A stretch of 64,000 bases of DNA. Source: Acanthosoma haemorrhoidale. Its lineage: Eukaryota > Arthropoda > Insecta > Hemiptera > Acanthosomatidae. The stretch spans positions 79,871,341-79,935,340 of the forward strand of contig OV884015.1 of the NCBI GenBank assembly GCA_930367205.1. Direction: 5' to 3'. Shown one piece after another: positions 32,569 through 45,330 of the stretch (position 1 is the stretch's first letter; each line of letters begins with the position of its first letter). Position numbers and translations under genes: made by a program. Under the pieces are notes generated by a model. The model saw only the letters and a program-made list of their open reading frames with translations, made no database searches and was not told the DNA's origin.

Positions 32569-35500
32569 GATTTTAAATTAAAAAAATTAAATAATAGGTA
32601 GTTCATTGGCTAGTTTTGTTTATAAAAATAATAACAGAAATAAAAATTAATGGATTCAAAGAACACCGGTTTCATTAAGGTGCAAGCCTATAGAACTTAA
32701 TCGATAAACAGACAATCTAATTCAACTATCGCAGTGTTAGGAATCTTAACCCATTATTTAGTGGAGGAAATTTCGCAAATAAGCAGTCAATTTCAGTGGT
32801 TTAGAGGCCAAGTGGTGTGAATGATGTAGATTTGAGAAAAGGAAGTGCGAAATTCAAGTGGCATTGAAAATTCGGGAAGTGGTACAATGCTACCTAACTA
32901 GGTCATTCAGCATTTTAATACATCTCACGTAATCTGTAAGGCTGCAATTCATAAGGAATATTCTTTAAGATTAAATTTTTCCGCTTTTACCTCTTCCCTT
33001 GTAGCCTACGCATAACAAGCCAATGAAAAGTTAGATTGGCTTTCATACCAGTCAATCCAAGAGTGAATTACAATAAAGATTTGTTCCCCCTCTTTTAACC
33101 TGTTACGTTCTAGATACGTTAAAATATAAATTTATAGTAGTTTATGAATAGTGGAGAGCTCAAGAAAACAGAACAGGCCGAGGAGCGAGCAGTCTCAAAG
33201 AAATGGCCTCACCTCACAAGTGAGTTCTCATGGCCTAGATTGCTTTTAAAAACAGTTTAAGCAGTTAGTAACAGTGAAACCGCCGGGCATAAGAAAAAGA
33301 AGCATTCGGCGGTTCTGATTCACATATAGATAGCAGGGAAAGGACCCAGATCATGGGCAGGCGATTGTCAAAGGATCTGTCTGTACACAATACGTATACT
33401 ACGTGCGTCGAATTAGTGCGGGACCCTTTTAGCAACGTACACGTACGCGTTGACATGTTCAAGAGTAAACAAACTGCAAAAAATATGATCGTAGAAAAAA
33501 ACCTTAGAAAAGAAACAAGCTTCAAATAACAAAAATACCTGAAAAAAAGGAATTTACATTTAAAAAAAAAAATAAATTTTTCAATAATGTTTATTGTGTT
33601 ATTCATGCTAAGAAATGTTTTAGTTAAGTAAGCCATAGACCCCGGAGCAGTGAAACTACCTCGGGGCAGTATAAATAAAAAAGCATAACTGGTTTAGAAA
33701 CGATGTAGTGTTTCCAAAGAAGACTTGATATTACATTTAGGGAGATTGATCCCATTTCCAAACGGAATCCCCTTAAGTACCGTTAACTAAGCACTTGGAG
33801 GCACTTCTAAAAGGAATTTGTATCATTGTGAAGGCTGTTAGAAGTATTGTTTCATTTTGGTTATCAATATAATCGTATTATCAAACAGCGTATTTACATT
33901 TTTTTGTATCCGATTGCAAAACCCGAAACTTGTACTGCGGACGAGCCGCAATTCAAACAGGTAGTTTATTTTGCTTGATGTTAAAAATTGCTCTAAAAGA
34001 TGACATAGTGATAGCATCTCCACTATAGTCTCACCTTGTCTAGTCTCTCTCATAAAATGTTTTTCCACCTTCTGAGAAGATTTAGATTGATTCATATTGA
34101 TTTGGCAGGTGTAAAAGACATAAAGATTAGGGAAAAGACAGACAGAGAGTGACTTAATAAAATTCATTTTCCACCAAGAGATTTTAAGCTAAAACCTCTC
34201 CCTGCTGTGGCTCACTACTACACAATATAAAAGCCCCTAAAAGCCTTATTTATTAAATGAAGCTATTTCGTGATTCACCTTAACCAAAGCAAGATAAATT
34301 GTACAGTTTTAATTTTATTTATCTATTAATTTCAGATCGGTTTACGTGAATGCACTAACCTATGAACTGACGGAAACCGTAGACAAGCAGCTTTTTCTTA
34401 GTAGGTTTGTAACGATGTCAAACCCAAATGAATAAGGAAATCTTACACTCAAGGATATTTATTACATAGCCAGTAACGTAGCCGTACGTATTTCCAGAAA
34501 TAAACTTCCACTGTTTAACACTTAAGATTTATTTTTAACAGTGTAGATCTTTTTTGCATACAATGAAAGAAACGCTTTCTGCGCTTTTGTTTTTTTTACC
34601 GCAGTTAAAAGTCTTCTAGTCATTACCACATTCCTACCTTAATTATCTGTTATGGTTGGAAAGAAATATGCTTAGTTGCGAGAGAGAAAAAAAAAATTAG
34701 CCGACTCAAAAAAAAAGAAAGTGAAAAAAAAAAAAAAATTCGTAATGGAAGAAAAGTGCAAACATCAGTTTGTCACGTTACATATAATAATTAATTACTC
34801 GTAGATAATGCCTTAAGACAAAGAAAAGAAGTCAGTAATTGAGACAAGGGAAAGCGTGAATCATCTTGAGCTTCACATTTGGCAGGGCAGCAAGCAATTC
34901 ATCAAGACGGTTCATGCCCTAACATGCGAATTAAGGACTATGATGAACTAATTCACTGCGTAATGGACATTTTACTGATCTCTTCTACACTCAGCTCTGT
35001 AATGGCGTAGCAATTAGGGTTCCCACAGACACTAGAAAAACACCCATCACTACACTAATAATACAGCACTTTGAACTTTAAAAATGGTCATCTTCAAATC
35101 AAACACCACTTAACACATGTAATTTATATGTCCTGTACGGCTGCTTAGCTGTTCATTAAATGCTGTTTTCCATTAAATTCAATTTGTACTATTCAGCTAC
35201 TCAGGCATTTATTTACAGGTAAATAATAGTTATTATAATACAATCATAACCACGATCCCTCACTTAGTTAGTAATAATTATGAGTTAAACTTTGTGAACA
35301 AAATAATTTCTCAAAAAAGATTCTAAAAACTTTTTATATATTTTTACATTACCAAAATTTCAGGCATCTTCAGTACAATGAACGGTATACTTTTTCAAAA
35401 TCATTGTTCCGCTCTTCTACTAGTGTATACTAAATTAGTACAGTCTCCTGGAAATTTCCAAAACGAGTATTTTTGTAAGCAGGAGAATATATTGCAAATA

Positions 35501-36618
35501 TTTAAAAACGGGAAACATACTATAGATTTTACGAATATGGTAAGCGATGGTGGAGGAGTGAAGAAACAAATGATTTTAAATAGACAGTGCTAATTTTAAA
35601 TTACAGTTGTCTCTTTTTGGAGTTACAACTCTCTAGAATATTATTAATTATTATAAAAATAATATTTTACACCAAGGCAAACTGAATAGATATATATTTT
35701 TTTTAAAGAATTTCAGGACCACATTACCCGTCATGTATTAAACGTATCACAGATTTTATGGTTTAGGAATAAACATTATTTGTAACTATTATGTATTGAT
35801 ATTGGAAGTGGCATAAAGCACAGGCACACACTGGAAACGCTCTAGTAACGGGCAAAAATATTTTCGTTTTTTTTATCATTTTTAATAACACCAGAATAGT
35901 TCCTTAAAAAAAAAAAATTAAAATCTACGAAAATGTTGTTAGTAATAATATAAAAACATAAATTTAACTTAAAATGATGAACGACCCAGAAAATTAAAAA
36001 AACAAAATCTATAGTCAAGAATATTGTAAAAAAAAAAATTGCAACTAAGATTAGTATAAACGAATTTTGTTCTTAGAAAATAAAATAAAATCCTGATTTG
36101 TGACATGAACATCAGATTACAAATAGATTTTGAGACGTTCGCACACAACTATCGATTTAGCATTTCAAAAAAAAGCTCAAACCAACTAGCCAAAAGAAAA
36201 AAAAAATCGAATTCCTTAGTATGAGTAAATTTATAAATATATTGTCGAATTCGCATTACTTTTACGATAGTAATACTTTTAAAAATAGTTGAAATTATTC
36301 AAAGTGATAATATAAATTGGGCCGACTTAAAAGATTTGTACTAAGGAAAACAAACAAAAAAAAAATTTTTTTCCGAACTAAATATATACAATCTTTCTAT
36401 TTTCATTTTTAAAGGGGATTTATAATTTTTAAAGAAAATTGTACCGACAATCCCTGAAATTTGATTGCTCTTGTTTTGATGTAAACTTTGAATCTTGGTG
36501 AGCTGAGGGGTACCATCCTTTAACATATCATTTTGAGTAAGTGAGTCTTCAATTAGTCAATACCAATAAATAAAAACTTCTTATCCTGCACAATTTTAAC
36601 AACCAATGGCTGAGTATA
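32569..36618. other. AT-rich non-coding stretch
   Basis: No recognised gene in 4 kb. A perfect 8 bp hairpin (AAGCCAAT/ATTGGCTT, 10-base loop) lies at 33017-33042. Frames at 33265-33636 and 33838-34167 (minus) exceed 100 codons but are T/A-composition-driven and show no motif. Confidence 0.45.
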
Positions 36619-36924
36619 TTGTATTATACAGAAATGTCGGAGGAATTATCGGTATGCGGATTGGATCTCTTGGAGCCGCGGCGCTTTCAATACGCACGAA
36701 ACAGGTTAGGAGAGATTTCCATTGGGATACGGAAACCACCAAAGACTGACACCAGGCACCGTTACATCACTAGAGCATTTTGCTCCGGTATGGCACGGTT
36801 TTCTTTCCACGCTTCGGACACGCCTTCTACTGTGACACACATTAGACCAAAGCTAGGCCGCTCCCATTTTTTCAAAGTATCAAAAATTGTCCACATAAAT
36901 AAAGAAGAAATTCAGGTAGTATAA
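36619..36924 (+). other. Exon-like unassigned open frame
   Basis: This 101-codon frame lies in a GC-richer patch. It could be bounded by an acceptor (TATTATACAG, ending 36630) and a donor (ATTCAG/GTAGTA, 36915/36916). It contains an ATG at 36634 (MSEELSVCGLDLLEPRRF). No domain is recognisable. Neither splice site is strong, and the pyrimidine tract is poor. Confidence 0.22.
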
Positions 36925-39900
36925 TTTATCACACAATTTAATGGTATCGTTACACGTGATAAACTTTTTGAATATGGATCTGAAACTTTTTGAATATGGC
37001 AATTTTAACGAAATATTGTAATTTTAAAACAATCAAGTTTTTAAGTTATTAACCACGACGTCAAGAGCATTGACTTATCCCCTACTAACATTACAGAAAA
37101 AATTATTTATAATTCATTTAATTTTTCACCAAGTAAATATTTGATAAATGAAACTTAATTGTATATTCAGCAACAATTCGTGTATCTTGGTCAGAAATGT
37201 GCTTCAAAATGTTGAGAGCACAATATTATAATAGTTTTAACAGTTGTAACTGTAATCTAATTTAGGAATAAAATATTTGATTACAACGACCTGGGAGTAT
37301 TTATGAACCGATTCCATGAAAGTATTAGCACTCAGTGATTTTATGCTTTCATATAGTATAAATGAGTCTTTATATGAAGTAGCAATGTTCAATTCTCAAT
37401 CAGGCCATAAATAGAGCTCTATATAATCGGTAAATAGAGCTTCAAAATGCCAGAAAAGTTGAGATCTGTAGTTTTTATATTCAACCCATCTAAAATATAC
37501 TTAGCGGCACTTATTATTCTTCAATCCATGACAATCCATAGAAGTTCGTACATTACGCCACCACACCTGGAACATACGACACTAAGGCGAGGAAGGATCG
37601 ACTGTGACGAATCAGTAATGAAGCCCCTAGGGAAGGTCGCTTCGCAACGGGACCCCACACTATTAAGGTCATGGAGCCCAAGCTAAATTGTTTCCCAGAT
37701 CAGTAAAGACTATTTTTACTATCCAAGAACAAATACAAAAAAACAATGATACAAGAATAGGACTAACAATAATTTAGAGTTAGTATGTCTTAATGAGTGT
37801 AGTAAAAAAAGGTGACACTAGAACTGGGTTAAAAGTCATTATATGCTGCCGATTTGAGGCGAATCCTCTACGCACTGCTGAAAACATTTGGAAGATGATT
37901 TTCCAACTCATGTTTTAGAATACCAAAGGAAGCACAGGAACAGCGAACAAAGTATAGTATTTTGTGTAGACCAAATGTACCCACAAATTTTGTAATAAGC
38001 TTAACATAGCTCTTTGAACACTACGTGATTCGATAAATTTTAACAAGCATTTGGGCAGAATTTATTCTTAAAACATCACGCCAAGATAAAACGGAACACA
38101 TGACATGAACCGCCATGAAGTGCGAATTAATCCCATTGATAAATAGCTGAGCATGCCATTGAAATAGTCGAGGACACGACAGACGGACTGAAAAAGTCAG
38201 CCGAGCCTGCGACCACAGGGAGGACCACAGAAGACATTGGTCATAGTCGTACGGCACGTCTGAGGTAATCACCGATGCTCACTGGACTGTGATGCCTGTC
38301 TCACCGCCCGCACAAATAGTTTTTGTTGTATTATGTTGAATCGCTTAAAATTTATTGTCATCCTCTTCTCACGTTGGCCGCAACGAACAATACAAGGTAG
38401 AATAACACAGTAAAATTGTTTATGAAAAAAAAAGACATGGTCGGCGACAGTCAAGTGAACGAACGAGTTGAAATTTATTTTCAAAAGAGTATTCATTACT
38501 AAATATTTTGAAACGCGACATAAAATGGAAATTAAAGAAGAAGTTAAAATAAAAAGTTAAAAGTTAATCCTTTATTTGAAAGAAGTTAAAATAAAAACAC
38601 GATATAAATTGGCGTCTCTACAAGGTGCATATACGTAATAAACAGTAATATGACCTTTGCTATCAAGAGGCAACACTCAGTCATCAGGTTGCACTACACA
38701 GTTTAACAACTTAGTATAGCACATTAGCTCTCGAACGTATGAAACTAATTTTTCACCAAGATCTTTCAATTCAACCGAGTGCCGATCAACCCTTTGGACC
38801 ATGTGAAGATGAATGAGTGTAATCCTGACATGATTCCATAGCTGACAGAGAACAATCTCCAAGTAATAAAAAACAAATCATATTTGAATAAAAACATCAT
38901 TAATTTTTCAATAATTATTTCAAATTTTAAATTAAATCTTACGTTGGTCCACTCCTTACATGTATTACATTACATTAGCAAGGTTTTACAAAGAAGTTTT
39001 AGGTAGACAGGAGTAAGGAATCAAATATTGGATACTGTCCCATGAATTGCCTCATTAGGTAATATTACACAGTTCCATGCAGGAAAATTAGCACACTTCA
39101 GAATAAATAGGAAATGATCGTGATATTCGAAGTAAAAAAATCCTAAAGCATTAACAACAGATATGCAAGAATGCCCCACATTCTGCACTACTTTCATTGA
39201 GCAGTCTATCCTGGCTGCGTTTCAGAACAACAGAAACGATTACCTCTCAGAATACCAGCACCGTGTTAGCATGTTTCACACCAGAACGGTCAAGCCGCCA
39301 AACCACGGGCAAGACGGGATGACACCTCAACATGGGACCAAGGATGACGATTATGGAACTATACTAATAAATAGTGGTGATAGCAGGAATACAGTATAAA
39401 TCATAATTACTGAACCTTTTCTGTTTTTTAAATACGTATACACACTCGAAGAAAGAAAACAGGGAAATAAAGCAAGAGCAATCAACTAATTTTAAATGGG
39501 ATGAAAATAATTTTCGGTCAAGAGTTTTTAACTCATTAACAAGTAATTAAAAATCCAGAAATCCTCCTGTTTTCATTCGTTACATCTGTTGGGGGTCTTG
39601 ATGAAACTTTATATGAACGTTCAATTTTATATGATATTGCGAAGGCATGGAAAATATAGCCTTTTCCACAAAACGTGATTAGCTTCATTTAAGTATTGGT
39701 ATACTCTATACACTTGAGTAGAATATCGAATTAAAGATCACAACGTCATAGTTGACAATATGTAATTAATATTATGTTTTTTAAATATAATTACAAAAAA
39801 AATTACTATTAACAACGTGAACACTTAACTTTAACATAAATTAACAACGTCATCTCAAGTTTAACTCAAACGGAGTTTTTTAAAAAGAGAAATGATTTGT

Positions 39901-42745
39901 TTTATTAACTGCTTTCACTTCTTAGGAAACGGTATATTTAACCTATTTCGATATAAATTTATAACAGCTTCGAAAACTTCCATTATTTAAATGTACTGTT
40001 TGGCAAAGTTCCCAGAGCTAATCGACAGCTGCTCCTGTTTTAAATTTCCATAGTTTATTTTTTATCACCTATTCATGTATAGTAGGTTATACTTTATCGT
40101 GTGCAAAAACTGATTAATTATGCTTTCGGTTTATGTCGAATATTCATGGGTTATTGAAATTTCTAAATATTACTGCATAATTTTCTAATGACCCTAAAAA
40201 GGAAGAATTACTCACGGGGCGGTGACAAAGCTTTTTTAATTTCAAATAGTATCCTTTATAGTGGGCTATCTAAATGCGATTTTGATTAGTTGGAGGTCTA
40301 AGACCTCTCAGGGCTGGCAGTAATCGTTTAAAGACTTTCACGGGAGCGCTCAGTATTCTTCGGTGGTACGTTCACCTCGAGGGTGCAGGGCAGGGCAGGG
40401 GTCAACAATTTAAGTCTCAGATACAGTAATTGTTCAACTTGATCAACTTAGCAGGTAGACCATGACAACCAAGCAGGGGATGAGACATAGTGTTCAGAAT
40501 GCAGACCCGCAAGGTAACCTGAGACTTCATTATGGGCTGACCTTTTCCGAAAGATTGCCACCACACTGCAACGGCCAACTAGATCGTGCCTTTTATAATC
40601 GAATACACCTCTCACTAACTCAGAAATTAGGGTATGGTTTTTATGTACTCCGTATCTAGAACTTCTGAACTAAAGCAATTAAATGATAGTTGAAAGTGTA
40701 TAAATGATATCTTGAAAGTGAGTAATTATTCGCAACCATCTAAACCCGATTAAATTTAATAAAGCTACAATGAATTACCTATTTTAAGGTGATAAAAAGC
40801 AGATGGTAGATTTTTATCACTTTATGGGTGAGACAATATATGTATTGCTCTTGATAGTTGTGGGTTAAAATCTTTGAATAAAACACACTTTCTCGTCTTC
40901 CTAAAAAAAATATACATTTGCCTATGACTGAGCAATTTCTGCAGTATACGATGCCATTTTCAAGTGCTGTGAAAAAGCAGAAACAAAACTTTGAGGACAA
41001 TGCTTAGACGTAGAAATGAAATTAAATATTACTGTACAAAACCCCACAAGAATTGATCAAAAATTAAAATAATAAAATAGCAAAAAAAAAAAAAATAAAA
41101 AGTTATAAATAAATGTTATTTTTACATAAATATACAACTCATAATAAAACTGAATACTAAATTAAAAAAACACACTTAATAATGTTTCACTTATATGTTA
41201 CGTACAACAATAGTAAATGTCATTACATCTATGCATTATCATGAAAGTTATGTTTAATGCTTTTGCAGTACTTGAAAGTTAAACCATTCGTTAAATAGAC
41301 AAATAAATATTTTTTCCAGAAAGATAAAGGAGCGTAGTGTGTCATTTCCGGTGTCAACATACAATACATCAGCTCATTATGTAAGAGTATGAAAATTAAC
41401 AGAATGTAGGCACTCATAAAACACATACACCCAACATGGTGTGGGCATCATACACACACCCTGTTTTGATCCTTGGGCCTGATGCGGACATACATAATAC
41501 GCCGAAACGTCAACCGTAAATAAATACGATGAATATCTTACATATTTCTTTTCATTTAACCAACCCAGTTCGGAATAAAGCAACATTAACTCCATATGAA
41601 AGAAGAAAATATATTTTCAATACAATTTGTGTTCGATTATTGTGTGAAATAACCATTCCAACAAGAGGTTGGGCACATTTTAAATCAGATCAATGCATTT
41701 TTGAACAATTGTAGATTATAATCCTGTTCAAAATTAAAGATGAAACTCATATTCCACATGAGGGAGAGTCCTGCGTCTCCAAACGTTACGCCAACCGGTA
41801 GAAATAGCGGTGACGAACATAAGAAGACACATCAATAGTCAATGCACAGATTATAACATTAAAGCAGAGAGCTACAATTTCGGGCATGAGTCACATGTTT
41901 CTTATTCATACACCACTCCTTGTTGATTAGCCAGGATTGTAAGATTCCCATTCATGAGGTATTCTAGTCCAGTTGAATCTCATGAATACTTTTCCTATCG
42001 GATCCAAAAATGAAAACTCACTCAATCAAGCCGAAAAATCCACTTCACCAAAACAATTTAAATTAAGAACCTCAACAAACTTTGGATTTTCACGGTTGCG
42101 GGAAATATATTTAGGTTTAGGAAATTAAAAGAATATCTGCTCACTTGCATACAAAAATAGTCATTTTTAATTCAATTCTCTAACCCCTTGTGGCTCAAGA
42201 GAGGAAACTTATTTGGCTAGCCCACCGATGTAAACCTAAGAGAGTACAAGGACAAGAGTATTTAAACCTAATACCGGGGGGGGGGAGGTTATAAATAGTG
42301 TTTAGGATGAATTGTGCTAATCACCCAGTCAACATGAAAATATCCAGAAAGATTATGGTAAAAGTGATATAAATACTCTTTTTCAGTATACATATATCAT
42401 AACCTACTGAACAGACAAAATGTAATTTTGTACATAATAACATATTTTATTTACTTATAAATTAGTTTGAATTGAGTGGAAAACCTGATTTGAATCTCTA
42501 ACTTCCCTCAGCCGATGAATTGCAAACGGCGAGTGAGTTAAAAAAATAAAGCATCTCTCAAAAACCTGTATGAAATGACAGGCTGTTATTTCTCAACACC
42601 AACCACACCTTTCATGAAATTGGATTCACGTCACATTTCAAAAAAAAAAAGAAGTAAACGATCTTCCCAAGACTGACAGTTTCCCACGTAAAGTAAATAA
42701 TGCACTTTCATAAATACAAGGAGAGCACTCATAGAAAGGCCGGTT
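36925..42745. other. AT-rich non-coding stretch
   Basis: No gene or bounded element recognised in nearly 6 kb. The frames at 37447-37686, 38021-38272 (minus), 39163-39399 and 40462-40659 lie in GC-richer patches without motifs. Near 38533-38600 GAAGTTAAAATAAAA is repeated. GAGGTCTAAGACCTC near 40294 is a small palindrome. G10 lies at 42276-42285. Confidence 0.4.
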
Positions 42746-42879
42746 CCCCGAGTCTGCTATTAGCACTGCGAGCCGGAGTGGATGTGGGTTAAGGCGACCG
42801 CTCATTAGGGCGAGTCACCTACGTCCAGTTAGTGCAGATTGCGCATGCAGATTGTCGGACCGCTAGCCGTTGCAGGCGG
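42746..42879. other. GC-rich segment with tRNA-like fragments
   Basis: This GC-rich patch contains GTGGGTTAAGGCG on the plus strand and GGGTAGCTCACCGCC on the minus strand, both loosely like tRNA D-arms. No paired box B is visible. A decayed SINE is possible. Confidence 0.25.
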
Positions 42880-43246
42880 TGAGCTACCCATGCACCTGAC
42901 TCTTACCATCCAAAGGGGAAGATTTACATCCAAACGGATTCGGAGGAATCATACATAATCCCCAATCCATATAAACATAAACTCCACAATTTCATGGACT
43001 GTGATGACCCGATGTCAAAAAATATCCAACCAAAGGAGGATGAAAAATATTTTTTTCATGATCAAATCCTTTATGAAGCGCATAACCCGGCTATCGTCAA
43101 TGGTACCATCACGAAATTCAGGCAACCTTAACTTCCCTAAGGAGCAGGGCAGGCACAAGACGTCGTAACAGCGTTTGAAATACAACGATATTAACTTACC
43201 AACATAAATAGCACAAACTATAGAAAATAAGTGCATGGGTAGCTCA
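42880..43246. repeat. 16 bp perfect inverted repeat, 335 bp spacing
   Basis: TGAGCTACCCATGCAC at 42880-42895 is the exact reverse complement of 43231-43246. The match stops sharply at 16 bases on both sides. The interior holds a 73-codon minus frame (43015-43236) with no motif. The arms are not at TA sites and no clear target duplication flanks them. Confidence 0.85.
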
Positions 43247-44549
43247 GGAAACCCATCCTAAATATAACAAACACATTCCAGTAAAAATCGCTTGGAGCTG
43301 CAAACAAGACTAAGATAGAACTTAATAATTCTAACGGTGAAACATTAAAATATACTTGACAATCTAAGTTCTATATGTCCACAATCATTGATTATATCTT
43401 ATTGTGTTATTTTTTACAGCTTTTGCTTCTGTCCGTGTTTCAGCTTTCAATTCATTATTTTTTTTTGTTTTAAGAGCGAATCTTAATTCTTTGGTAAAAA
43501 AAGTATAAGTCGCTCTTATAAAATACAATATAAAGTAATGTTATGTTAAAACAGCGGAGCTTTACTCAGAATAATAAACAAGAAACGTACTTTTGTCTGT
43601 CATCACTGTACGCATACAATAAATATGCATATACCCAATATCCATCCCATGTTACTGGTCACGAGGAAAACAAATAAAGATGAAGAAATAAAAAATCTCT
43701 CATCTTTAGAGAATAAAAAAAGTTTTTATTTCCTCTCTCGAATGAACAAATTAAAGACCTGCAATGAAATAACATAAAAAAAAACAATAACTAAAATTCA
43801 CATAATTTGTTTTCATGAGCATCTGAATACATAAAATTATAATCCTACCTTAATGATGAGATGTAAAATATAACGATGGAAACATAAAACGTACCTGAAA
43901 AAAAAAAGATTATAAGTTATGGAGGATTGAATGAAATAAAACTAAAGATGCACTAAAGATCCCTAACCAGCAAGTAATAATTATCGTTTAAGATATTTTA
44001 GTGAACGCAATAAAAAGTGAAATGACTATTTTTTATTCTTTCTTTATATGCTAATGACATTACGAAGAAAATAGTGCCTATGAGATAGAGAAATGATATA
44101 ATTATAAGGTTTCATGGAATAATAAAGGACGGTGAAGGGAATAAGGCTATCAGATGGAGCGAGCATCACGTGCGCTAACCAAACCGGGAATTAAAATGAG
44201 CCTGTGATATGTGTTAAGGGGGAAGGAAAACCTTTCCCCGACGTCCATATACTCTGATAATCATGTGATTATCCCGTTCTGCACTTTCCATAACTCATTC
44301 ACACAAAGGTCCATCGTTTCGTGCCTGAAACACATGATTACAGACCTATCAAAGTCTGAGAAGGGAAAGAAATGAAAAGGATATTCAAGTGGAACATTTC
44401 TAAAGAAAACAAACATACCACAATACTTCCGATAGAAATTAATAAGAAGAAACTTCTATAAACGAAAGTATTTCAGAAAGTGAAAGGTACAAATTATTAA
44501 TAGACCAGGACTAGTGAGGATTATGAGAATATAAACAAAATATATTATT
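43247..44549. other. AT-rich non-coding stretch
   Basis: No gene recognised. A/T homopolymers and short frames only. Confidence 0.5.
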
Positions 44550-45330
44550 ATTAATGATTGACAGCCAAAGACAATATTATAGGCAAGATCGGGGCCTCCA
44601 CAATACTTATCCAGTCTGTCAAGAGCTACCCTGCCACGAATGAAGACCTTCCCAACAAGAATTCCTTAAGAAGTGAGGTGAGAGCAGATGTACATTTAGA
44701 TTTGAATGTCATCCACAGCTGAGAGAACGGTCTATAACAAGCCCCAGATATTTGACTTGGCCGTGGCAGTGACAATGCCCCTATTGTTAATGTAGAGTGG
44801 GTAAACGTTTTCAGCGAGGCGTTTCCGGAACATTTTTCTAAAGCTAATTGGAATTTATGGTGTTCCACCCACAGGGCTATTCTGTTCAGAGTTATTCGCA
44901 TTAGGGAATGAAGGTCATTGCAAAGGCCTATATATAGATACATATATTTAATTGTTATCGGCATATAGTAACATTTTTACATCTTGAGCCGAGCATGTTT
45001 TGATGTTACCCAGAGCCAAGGAAAACAATGTAGTACCACGTACACTTCCTTGTTGGATTCTATTTTCTTGTTTAAATAAGTCACCAGGGAAAGTATGTAT
45101 GTACTCATAGAGCCAGTTGAGGTAGTCACTTCCATGATGAATAAGATCCCGTTTATAATCTCATATTCATTAACTAGTCTCAGGAGAGCAACAATAAAAA
45201 ATTAAGGCACTTTCTCGTTAAACGAACCTGGATATTGGTGGATTGGAATGATGCGGGGTACATAGTTTTTATCAACAGCCTCCGATAAACCTCATGTCCT
45301 ATAAAAAAGTATCTATAGCCTCCGCCTAAC
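44550..45330 (-). pseudogene. Decayed LINE reverse transcriptase (I/Jockey-type)
   Basis: Reading the minus strand from about 45140 downward: DYLNWLYEYIHTFPGDLF, then QENRIQQGSVRGTTLFSLAL (RT motif with QGS..TLF), then KMLLYADN near 44975 where the catalytic YADD is expected. Further on come LNRIALWVEHHKFQLALEKC and KYLGLVIDRSLS, the W...HKF.L...KC and KYLGL..DR blocks, and finally LDKYCGGPDLAYNIVFG. The order is that of an I- or Jockey-type RT. A stop follows directly after YADNN, and the later blocks lie in other frames. The second catalytic Asp of YADD is Asn. No 3' end was found. Confidence 0.85.

Noticed and set aside
33265..34167. Two minus frames above 100 codons
   Set aside because: Amino-acid content follows the A/T composition, with Phe/Lys/Asn runs; no domain or splice context.
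40294..40308. Palindrome GAGGTCTAAGACCTC as an operator
   Set aside because: Isolated, no promoter nearby, and such short palindromes are expected by chance in 64 kb.
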